DNA of 64,000 nucleotides from Haematococcus lacustris (Eukaryota; Chlorophyta; Chlorophyceae; Chlamydomonadales; Haematococcaceae): contig JASKMD010000024.1 of NCBI GenBank assembly GCA_030144725.1, positions 3,153,076-3,217,075 of the forward strand, written 5' to 3'. Positions within the stretch are counted from its first letter, which is position 1, and each line of letters starts with the position of its first letter. The notes under the pieces were generated by a model. That model was not told the DNA's origin and ran no database searches. It saw nothing but the letters and a program-made list of their open reading frames with translations. The translations under genes and the position numbers were made by a program. This document shows positions 1 through 8,765 of the stretch, piece after piece.

Positions 1-394
1 TAGTTCCCAACCTGTAGGTAACATCACCTTATTTCATGTGCCGCATCAAAATCAACCAAAGAAGAATTCAGGGCCTTGCACTCCACAAAGCCGACCTTAC
101 CCAGCTTCAGAATGATGGCACGGACATGGACGATCACAAACAGTGCGAGCAAGCACACTTTGTGTACTCAGTGGATAGCCCAAAAGCCTGACACAGTGCC
201 AGCGCCCTCTCTACATTTCACCATCACTCCCTACCATTGTTAGGGTCTCACTGCCATTGCCATCACTGCCATCACCACAGCCCCCTCATCCCTCACTAGG
301 GCCTCCATTCAAGCCAGACGACTAGGGACCACAAGGGCACACTAGGGACAACTTAGAATGGTGTTAAGGGGCTGTGTGGAGTTATGTACCCATC
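1..394. other. non-coding start of window
   Basis: No coding region could be supported here. The sequence is of mixed composition, with short CCATCACTGCCATC-like duplications near 230-290. It may be the spacer or 3' flank of a gene outside the window. Confidence 0.4.
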
Positions 395-680
395 AGTGTT
401 TTTCTTTTCAAAACTGCCAAGCTGACGCTGGTCACGAAGGGTCCAGGACCACCACATGGCTGGTTACGCATTGGGTCCCGAATGGTTACGAAAAACAAGT
501 ATCGAAGCAAATTTTATTGCCAGAAATCATCTTATTTAAATAATATACACCAAAAGAAATTTTTCGGTTACGAAGCAGCCGAGGCCAGCCAACGCAAGGC
601 CCCGTTTGGTAACGAAATCCAGGCCTAGAAAACAAGCTTTTGGTTCCGATCGTTACGTATTGGAAACCAAAAAAATCACT
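395..680 (+). repeat. AT-rich dispersed element, copy A
   Basis: This stretch is clearly more AT-rich than its surroundings. It recurs, diverged and in inverted orientation, at about 2070-2375. Shared landmarks in order are CCAAGCTGACGCTGGTCACG, the GGACCA..CACATGGCTGGTTACGC block, an AT-rich core around 540-560, the GCAGCcGAGGCCAGCCAACG block, and AGGCCTAGAAAACAAGCTTT followed by a CGTTACGTATTG motif. Both copies show scattered differences, so neither is very recent. No convincing ORF is conserved between the copies. It is probably a non-autonomous DNA transposon or another short interspersed element. Confidence 0.7.
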
Positions 681-819
681 GGTACCCATGCACATGGCAC
701 ATGGCATGGGCTGCTTACCACCTACACCATTGCTTGACCCCTTGTAGGGCTATCGTCTAGAATTGGCATGACCTGCATGCACTAATTGTAAGCTGATGAC
801 AGCTCAATGGGGAGACACA

Positions 820-1140
820 CATTACTGTGCCACAACAGGCTGTTGCTGCTGCTGGGCCTTGGGTGGCCGGTCTCGCAGCCGCTTGTAGCACAGGCCAGGG
901 TACTCCCTGCCTGCTCTGGCCACCAGCATAGCTCTAGTGGGCGCCACCTGCTCTCCCCAATGCGCTGCATGTTCAGCGCTGCATAGCAGTCCCTGTCCAG
1001 CCACCTGCCTGGCTGTGGTGCTGGCTTGGCTTTAGCAGCCTTGCCCTTGGCCCTGCCTTTACTCTTGGTGGGCTGGACGGGCCCAGCTGCCGGCTCAGCC
1101 TTGGTGCGCTTACTGACAGCATCATCACCACAACCCAGCT
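820..1140 (-). pseudogene. C-terminal fragment of a lineage-B Fanzor (TnpB-like) nuclease
   Basis: On the minus strand a Lys/Ala-rich segment leads into WLDRDCYAALNMQRIG. This has the form of the third RuvC motif of TnpB/Fanzor proteins (D-R-D-x-x-A-A-x-N, whose first Asp is catalytic). It is followed by ESRWRPLELCWW and, after a shift of one frame, by YKRLRDRPPKA and a poly-Gln tail. The frame change and the absence of upstream RuvC motifs mark it as a broken remnant. It starts immediately beyond the stop codon of the HAD phosphatase on the same strand, so it may lie in that gene's 3' untranslated region. Family assignment rests on the motif and on the related N-terminal half at 50179-50955; the match between those two pieces is inferred. 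Confidence 0.6.
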
Positions 1141-1142
1141 GA

Positions 1143-3613
1143 TTAGGGCACTGCGTGTGGGCCCTGCGCCGCCTCAATGAGATCCATGACCCCATTGAAG
1201 TCAGACACCACTGCCACAGCCCCAGCCTCCACCAACGTCTCTGCTGACTGGCCAGTGGTCAGGCCCAGCACCGGGATGCCAGCTGCCACAGCGGCCTGCA
1301 CTCCTGCGGGGGAGTCCTCCAGCACCAGCGCCCTGTGGCCCTGACCCTGCAGCTCCAGCTGCTGCAGGCCCACCAGGTAGGGGTCGGGGAAGGGCTTGGG
1401 CCGGGTGCACTCCTCCCCCAGCACAACTGCCTGCAGCCATGGCCAAGCAAACTGTCGCTCGCAGTTGCCCCTGTCGCCCAGGCAGCAGCCCCGCAAAAAG
1501 CTCACCTTGACACCTATGGCAGAAGGCGGTATCTATGCTTGGTTGTGGTGTGGAAGAAGCTGGTGAGAAGCTGTCTGTTCACCCACCTCAAACCAGGTTT
1601 GCATGCCCAGTGCGTCCAGCATGAGCTGTGCGTTGGCCCGGGGGGCGTTGGTCACTGCCACGCGGCGTAAGCCCCTCGCCTCCACCCAGGCCATCATGCG
1701 TGACAGCCCAGGCAGGCGCTGCAGGCTGCCACCTGGGGTCAGGGTCGGGGAGCGATGGCGCAACACTGCCACCACCATTGTGGGTGCAGAGCCTGCTCTA
1801 CCATCTGATCCCCTACCCACCCTGACTCGACCTCTTGGCTCCCCATCTGCATGACATGCTCCCTTCTCAACTACTACTACCTCAACAACATACTGTCTCT
1901 ACTTGTCCTCCCCTACTCTGCATCAAGATTGACGTTCAAAGTTCAACGTCCATCATCCAGGAACTGGGCAGCTGCGCCGCACCACCCTGCTTGCCGTTTT
2001 ATCTCGCTGGGTGCCTGGCTGTTGTCAGCAACCTGCCGGCCAGCTTGACTCAGCCCAACCTGCCACAGTGATATTTGTTTGTGCAATACGTAACGAACGG
2101 TTTGTGCAATACGTAACCAAAAGCTTGTTTTCTAGGCCTGGTTTCGTACCAAACGGACCCTTGCGTTGGCTGGCCGCAGCTGCTTCGTGACCTAAAAATG
2201 TCTTTTTGTGTATAGAATTTATATAAAATGTTTTTTGGCATAAGAATAATATGCTGCGATACTTGTTTCTCGTGATTAGTTGGGACCAACTGCGTAACCA
2301 GCCATGTGTTGGTCCTGGACTCTTCGTGACCAGCATCAGCTTGGCTTTTTTGGAAAAAAACTGTCCTACAACCCCCCTGTAACCTGCAGGTCTGCTCCCG
2401 CGACCTGCCGGCCTGCTTGACTCAGCCCGCCCTGCCACTAGCCCAGCCCAGGCTGTGCCCGGCAGCTACCCGATCAGCCTGACCTGCCAGCTCACGGTAG
2501 CGTTGCTCCTTCTTGGTGTAAAAGGCGGTGCGCCACTCCTCCGACTGATCCGGGAACTGCAGGAAGGCCAGATAGGGTACAGCATTGCCAGGCTGCCTTG
2601 AACACTTTGGACAGAACAACAGGGAAAGCGGGTGTTGCAGTCGGTTTACAGGGGCGAGAGCCAGACATGGCATGTCATGAAAGGCATGCCAGGCAGGGGT
2701 GTGTGCACTGGTCGTGTATGCACTACACGGGCCAGGAGCAAGGAGTGGACGAGGTCCTTGCTGTTCACCTGCCAACCCTGCATGGCTGCCCAGCAACCTG
2801 TTTGTCAGCAAGGCTTCCAGCTTGCCTACTACCACCTCATCGCTCTGACAGCCTGCTTGCTTATTATCATAGGGTGCAAATGATGCGTCCTGTCTTTTCT
2901 GAAATGCCAAAGCTGGTTCTGCAAACCAGAAGCAAACCACACCGGTCACACCAGGTCACACCAGGTCCAGCGCAATCTCTGGGTTGTGGCGGCCACTGAT
3001 GTGGAGGCGGAAGAACTCCTCAGAGATGGGTGCTCCGGCATTGAAGCCCTGCGCCACCAGCAGCTCTTGGAACCTGCACCCAAGACCCAGGGGAATGAGG
3101 AGTGGCAGCAGCACGCAAGGGGGGAGGGGAGGGGAAGAGCGCAAGAGGAAGGCGGGCACAGGGAGCGCACAGGACTCAAGATTAGGGAGGGACACTGCTG
3201 CGAAGTAGGGATGAGGCAGATGGAGCAGGGGCTGGAGTCAGGGAGGGAGGAGGGTGTGATGATGGGTAAGTGAAAGAGGGGCCACAGGATGTCTACATGC
3301 CTGGCGCAGACAGGTGTAGTTGTGTGATGTTAATGAGCCCTTCCTGTCATCTCTTTCTGGCAGCCTGAGGCTCGCATAGCCTGGATCCGTCAACAGCTGT
3401 GCATGTAGGGGCAGCTTACATGACTCACGCCTGGAAGTGCAGGGGGTCGCTGTTGCACAGTGTGCCGTCGATGTCGAAGAGCAGCCCCTGCAGCTGCGTG
3501 AAGTCAATGGCGGCAGGAGCTGCTGGCCGTGGCAGCGCCAGCACTTGAGCCGCTGCAGGTGTCTGTGCTGATGTCCGGCTCATCAAGCAACGCCTAGAAA
3601 CACCTGTGAACAC
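1143..3613 (-). CDS. HAD-superfamily phosphatase (CbbY / phosphoglycolate phosphatase-like), five exons
   Basis: Exons on the minus strand are 3429-3613, 2962-3073, 2484-2556, 1587-1732 and 1143-1430. Every junction has GT-AG borders and phases agree, giving 267 residues. Exon 1 carries HAD motif I, LLFDIDGTLCNSDPLHF, where the two Asp are nucleophile and acid/base. Exon 2 (ISEEFFRLHISGRHNPEIA) belongs to the cap. Exon 4 has motif II in VAVTNAP. Exon 5 has the motif III Lys in RPKPFPDPY and motif IV in VLEDSPAGVQAA. This order is that of subfamily IA HADs, which cleave small phosphate esters such as 2-phosphoglycolate or sugar phosphates; the substrate cannot be read from sequence. The N-terminus before residue 35 is Ala/Ser/Arg-rich and could be an organelle transit peptide. 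Met-11 is an alternative start. Intron 3 (1733-2483) contains a dispersed AT-rich element, and the 3' side abuts a Fanzor fragment. Confidence 0.9.
2031..2438 (-). repeat. AT-rich dispersed element, copy B, inside HAD intron 3
   Basis: The core, about 2070-2375, is the inverted counterpart of copy A at 395-680. The core is bracketed by two imperfect direct repeats of about 36 bases (about 2032-2067 and 2403-2438), both reading CTGCCGGCC.GCTTGACTCA and ending CCTGCCAC. These may be long target-site duplications, or outer parts of the element. It lies within an intron of the phosphatase gene and does not disturb splice sites. Confidence 0.65.
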
Positions 3614-4254
3614 AGGTCAGCTACATGGAATAAAGCTTGCTCAGGTGAGCTCACTCAGGCCAGCCCAAAAGCCCACACAGTAACAGCTCAATTGGGTGCT
3701 GGCTTGCCGTCAAAGTGTCGATACTTGCGCTGCCTGCATGCCGCTGCAGCTAGTCCCCGTGGGGTCGCACCTGCTCCTGACATGCGAGCGAGGCCACCTG
3801 ACGGTGAGCCAGGTCCCGCAGCAATGCGCTGATTTGCGACACAATGCATCAGAAGTAGTGGCATACGGGCAAGCTTTCCATGTACAAGCACACTACATGT
3901 TGATATACCCAGCTATGCCAGCCCGGCTGCATGATGTCAGTCTCAACCAATCTCTTCTACTCAAAGGTCAATGGTGGCACCGAAGTCAGAAACATCAAGT
4001 TCTTACTGTGAAAACCATCGCTGCCAGTGTAAGCAGTGTTGTGCTGTTGTACACATGGCTGCGACAGCAGTGGCGAGCTTAGTCTTCATTGACCAGGCTA
4101 AAGAAACACCGCTTTACATGGTGCGGGGCTACCTCGGACGGTGCGAGCATGCGCACTTTGTGCTTTCAGCGAAACGCCCAAAGCTCGCACTTGCACACAG
4201 TATCCGTTTGCGCGTTGTTCAACAGCGCATTCGCGGAGAAGCCAACCCCGCGCG
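3614..4254. other. intergenic region between divergent HAD and ankyrin genes
   Basis: This roughly 640-base spacer separates the starts of two divergently oriented genes and must hold both promoters. I see no clear TATA box or other recognisable control element, and no coding sequence I can support. Confidence 0.4.
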
Positions 4255-4846
4255 ATGGAGGAGATTATGCGCAAGCGCCAGAAGGCCGCACAGGAGGCGT
4301 ACGAGGCAATGTGGGACAACGGCAAAGGCTCGCACCACCCCGACTACGACCCGGACATGCTCAGCGACAGCACACCAAAGGCCTCACGCGTCACGGTGAG
4401 CGGCTGGGCGCTCAGTCTCGGCCCTGTTCCACCGCACGTGGCAGCTGCCAAGACGACCGATGAGTGGCGCGGCGGAGTTTGCAGGGCAGATGGGCACAGG
4501 GTGGGGAGTTAGCTGTTCCCTGCCAATGCAGACTGCACCAGCACAGGAAGCAGTCATCCAACAAATGCACTCATTGATGAGTGGGATGAGCTGCCAGATG
4601 ACCAGCTACTTTGCAAGCTGCAGGACCAGCTTTGAGTATCCCTCCCCATCACCCTGCCCGGCCATATTGGTCAAGGACTTGCAGCCGTAATGGCAGCCAG
4701 CTGACTACCAGTAGCTGCCATACAGAAATAGCCATCCAATGGCTGGATAGCCTGGCATTTAGAGGGAAGAGCCAACACAGCCAAGCACACGCGAGGTCAA
4801 CACAGCTGACTGCATCCTTGCTAGGTACACCATACTTGACTTGAGT

Positions 4847-4878
<32 letters not shown>

Positions 4879-7405
4879 ACCCTCTTGCGTACGCATGCGG
4901 TGTCCACTGCTTAGCCATGTGACTTACAATGATCATTGGCTGACAGAAGGTAGTTGTGGCAGAGTAGAGGGTCAGGAGACAATCAGCTGCTGACAGGGGT
5001 GTCACGGCAGCAGTATTGCTCGGTCTGTGGCTCCTGCTTTTGCACCCGCTCTGCTGCATAGCAGTCCAGCAACTGGTGTCAGCTCATCCAGGTCTGCCAA
5101 GGCCCAGCAGTGGTAGTCTAGTGGGCAAGATCAGTAACGCTCAGGTACCAGGTTCGACCCCTAGGTCATTCCAGGATGAGGGCAGGAGCACACAGGCTCC
5201 CCGCTGCCCTGGTGGGTCGTGCGGTGGCAAGGATGGCCACAATGTGGAGAGAGTTGGGAGCTAGGCTGCGGCCTTGCACAATAGCTAGCACAGGCAGCAG
5301 CTAGCATGACATCATGACTGGGCAAAGTGCCCACCTGTGTCGATGGCAGCAGTGTGGCAAGGGGGCCTGCCCAGCCTGCACCCACGCATCCCCAGCCTAC
5401 CCTGACCTTCACTGCTGCACCTTAGCCCTGGCCTGGCCTGCAAGTGCCGGACCATGCAAGCACGCATGGGTGCCCCAGCTGAGGCAGCATGCGGGCATGC
5501 TCGTCATGTTTGCTGGCGGCCACAGGAGGAGCTGTACCTGGCAATAGTGCGGGACGATGTAGCCAAGGTGTATGACTGCATAGAGGGCGGGGCGGACGTG
5601 AACTTTGTGTTTGGTGCGCTGTACTCGTGTCCTGAGGGCTACACACCACTCATGGTGGCGGCGCACAGGGGCAGGTGAGGCTGGCTGCAGCGCCTCACGG
5701 GGAGGGTGGGGAGAAGGGGCAGGGGCAGGGCAGGGGCAGGGGCAGGGCCAGGGGCAGGGGCAGGGGCAGGGGTGGTTAATGATATCTGCCGCCTGCCACA
5801 CTGCTTCTACCCCAGCCCAGCCCACCCAGTGCCCCTGACTGCAGGCTGGAGTGTGCTCGTGCACTCTTGCGAGCAGGGGCTGACCCTAACTACGTCAACA
5901 AAGCAGGTAGGGGGCCTCAGGCAGCAGGCAGCAAGGGGCCGGTGGAGGGGCCAGGGCCAGCGTCAGGCATGGACGCCATGGAGTGGAACTGAGGGGGCCA
6001 TGTGCGGCAGCAGGTCACAGTTGCTAGGTAGCTGCTTGCAATGCAGTTTAGGACCAGAGCTGTGACTGGAGGCTGGCTAGGGCCAGGACGAGGTAGGCTG
6101 GGGCTGGCCAGGTTGCCTTGCTTGTTGTTGTCGCAGAGTAGCAGCAGCTGGGGTCACACTTCAGGCGGCACTAGGCGGGGTGTTGAAGCGGGACGCATGC
6201 GCGTAGCCAGGGTCAGATGCCTGGCTGCTACAAGTGCTGATGAGACCTGCACAATAAAGAATGGGCGCCACAGGACAGGACAAAGGAGAAAAGACAGGGG
6301 CAGGGCAAAAGACAGGGACAGGACAAAAGACACTGGCAGGCTTGCTGGGCCTTGCCCTGTCAGTGGCTGCGCCCACATGAGTCCCTATCCTACATGTTAG
6401 CGTGTTCAGGCTGGATGCCCCACACATGTCACACATGTCACATGTTACATGTGCTGGCTGGGTCCACAGGTGACCTTGCGCTCTTCTGGGCTATCGATGG
6501 CGGTGTGGAGATGATCAAGCTGTTCATTGACTTCGGAGTAGACCTAAACGCTCGGTGGGTGGTCTCAGCGGGATGGGTGGTCTCAGCGTGGGAAGGGGAG
6601 GGCGGTGGCAGTAGAGAGGGGATAGGGGGAGCAGGTATCAGGCTGGGAAAGGCAAGGGGGAGGGTGTCACCTAGCGTTATTGGAAGGTTTTCGAGTACTT
6701 CAGGAGAGGGGGGGGGCGAGGGACACGCTAGGGAAGGCAAGAGGAAAGGCGTCAACTGCGGGTTTGTAAGGTGATCAACGCTGGAGAGCAGGCAGCCTGC
6801 CTCTGCTGCTGCTGCTGCCACTGCAACTGCTGGTGCTGCTGGTGTCACTGCCGCTGCTGCTGCTGCTGCTCCTGCTCTCAGCTCCCCTAAGAACTGGACG
6901 CCCTTGTCGTACTCTCGAGCCAAGGGCAAGTACGGCGCCACTGAGCAGAAGGGCATCTACCCAGAGGTGAGCCCAGGGGCAGGGCGAGAGCTTGGCAGCT
7001 GGCTGGGTGCCCCAGCTTCAAGGCAGCCCCTCAGGCAGACCCCGCGTGCAGGTCATCAGACACGCTTCCAAAACACCACCCAGTCACTGTCTTCCACATT
7101 TCATGGCAATACAGATCACTGGCCCTTTAGATGTCCTGCAGCACTGTACTACTCACGGATGTTGAATGGAATAATCCAGGCTTGCTCATGCATTAGGCAC
7201 CTTATGATGTCGAAGCTGGTGGTACTGCTGACAACTGTCGGGGAGGTGCTGGCTGCAGGATGTGCTACTATACTACGGGGCATCGGAAGTGGGGTCGGGG
7301 CCGGAGGCGCTCGGCACCCGGTCGCCGCGCAACAGCTTCAACCCCACCGACCCCAAGTTCGCTCGCGAGCGCGGCTCCTACCAGACGCCCTACAGCGAGC
7401 CGTGA
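4255..7405 (+). CDS. ankyrin-repeat protein, six exons
   Basis: Exons are 4255-4395, 5526-5674, 5845-5906, 6470-6554, 6882-6966 and 7259-7405. All have canonical borders and consistent phases, giving 222 residues. Exon 1 is a charged N-terminus (MEEIMRKRQKAAQEAYEAMW). Exons 2 to 4 encode consecutive ankyrin units: LYLAIVRDDVAKVYDCIEGG with GYTPLMVAAHRGR; LECARALLRAGADPNYVNK; and LALFWAIDGGVEMIKLFIDF followed by GVDLNAR. Exon 5 has NWTPLSYSRAKGKYG, and exon 6 has VLLYYGASE, completing a fourth unit. The C-terminus is Ser/Pro/Arg-rich. Ankyrin stacks bind other proteins; no catalytic domain is present and the partner is unknown. The start was chosen because the reading frame upstream is not conserved-looking and this ATG opens directly into the helical N-terminus. 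Introns hold a (AGC)n tract, a tRNA-like SINE and GGGGCA repeats. Confidence 0.85.
4841..4876 (+). repeat. (AGC)n microsatellite in ankyrin intron 1
   Basis: About eleven perfect AGC triplets lie within the first intron of the ankyrin gene. Confidence 0.9.
5095..5175 (+). repeat. tRNA-derived SINE-like sequence
   Basis: TAGTCTAGTGGGCAAG resembles a Pol III A box, and CAGGTTCGACCCC, about 35 bases later, matches a B box (consensus GGTTCGANTCC). The spacing and lack of a full cloverleaf or acceptor stem suggest a tRNA-derived SINE head rather than a functional tRNA gene. A similar A/B box pair occurs at about 45900-45965. Confidence 0.5.
5712..5772 (+). repeat. GGGGCA short tandem repeat in ankyrin intron 2
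   Basis: About nine imperfect GGGGCA/GGGCA units follow the exon 2 donor closely. Confidence 0.8.
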
Positions 7406-8534
7406 GCCAGGCGGTCACATGGCGGTTCCATGGCGGTTGCATGGCAGTCGCTGCGCAGTTGCTTGGCTGTGGCTGGGTGGCTGCCCTCCCACCGCCAAGC
7501 CTGGCGGTTGCTAAGTGGCAGATATGGGATGAAGGCCTTGGCACGGAGGGAGAGGGGAAGGTGGTGCTAAGGGTACCATGCAAGCATGCAAACATGCAGG
7601 TGGTGCCGGATTTAAACGACCCCAAACACCAGCCTGTTGTCACTGACTGGCATGCATGAATGCATGCTGGAGGGGGTTGTCAGCACTCCCTGGTGACTGT
7701 CCAAGGTGCTGAGCCGGATAGCTGGCTGGGGCTTGTTACTATGGGCTTGGCTCCTCCCACTCTCTAGTCACCCTTGAGCTCCTTCTAATCAGGCTGCTTC
7801 AAGCAGGCCGCCACCCTGACCGTATGGGTGGGTCACTTTTGTTGGCCTGACCGTCTGGAGGGCTGTCACCCAGACCAGCCGTTTGGCTTGAGGGGCCCGC
7901 ATGGCTCAAGGACTTGCGGCAGTGGCGGCAGCCAGGCTGCATCGAGTCAGGCCCCTCTCAGCACTCGTTCCTCAGTGCCAGGCATGCTAAAAATGCATGT
8001 CAGGCTTCAGCACCTGGTGTCTCCAAGTGCATGTCAGGAAGCAGGGGTGTGCTGGCTGCTGTACCTACCCTTGGCTTGGTCCATGGCTAGAGGATGTGTA
8101 GATAGGGCCAATAGGCCCTGAGTGCCTCCAGACCAAAGTGACAAACACCCATGGCATGACTCATGTGTGACCTCCAGGGCCTGCATGGTGTTTTGCATGG
8201 TAGCTTGTGCGCTGCACTGCCGTGCATGGGGTGTACAGAGTGCAGCATTACAAGCATGTTGAGCAGGCAGCCCTGGGAATGTGGGTGAAGGGTAGCTGAG
8301 GGGAAGGTGACCACTGAGCATGAGAGCTGACAACATGCAAGTTGACGTAAAGGTCTGCTCCCGCCACAGCTCAATTGGCAGGTGGGTTGTAGGCTTGCTG
8401 TATTCGGCAGGGGGTGCATGTTTTCAACGGAGTTTATGTAAAGAGGTGTTGAAGTGGATGACGCAAAGACGCCTAACAGTCAAACAGGCAGATGCGCGGT
8501 GCACATGCATGACAACAGGCTGACAACTCCTGAA
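7406..8534. other. gene-free spacer downstream of ankyrin gene
   Basis: No exon, RNA gene or transposon could be supported. The sequence is TGC/CATG-rich, typical of the introns and spacers of this genome. Confidence 0.4.
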
Positions 8535-8765
8535 CCCCACAGCCCTCATGCTACACCAAAATAAAGCAAGAGTTGGAATCAAACCTGGCTGCGAGCTCAT
8601 CATTGTAAAGGCTACTGACAGTGCGCCTAATACGCACTTCAGCTCAGCCTTCTGGTGTGTGTGCCTATTGCCAGAGCTTCCCTAGTAGTTCCAAACCACA
8701 CACATCCCCTTTGTTAGGGGTTCATTGTTTTTTTATGTTGGGATTGTCTTGAGTTGTAGCTGGCT
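8535..8765 (-). ncRNA. conserved 3' non-coding block of Fanzor element 1 (candidate guide/omega RNA region)
   Basis: This block follows the Fanzor C-terminal exon and is shared with 33108-33340 and 61308-61560 despite lacking an ORF. On the transcript strand it contains a conserved short hairpin (stem CCCCT/AGGGG, at about 8708-8722). An A-box-like AGGCTGAGC with a B-box-like GGTTTGATTCC (10 of 11 consensus positions) lies near the far end. In TnpB and Fanzor systems the guide RNA scaffold is encoded at the 3' end of, and downstream of, the nuclease gene. Assignment here is by position and conservation only. Confidence 0.4.

Noticed and set aside
4990..5060. Possible Fanzor RuvC-III remnant on the minus strand (LLDCYAAERV)
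   Set aside because: Only a few residues match DRDCYAA, and no flanking similarity was seen.
5095..5175. Functional tRNA gene
   Set aside because: A and B boxes are present, but I cannot fold a complete acceptor stem or anticodon arm; a SINE is more likely.
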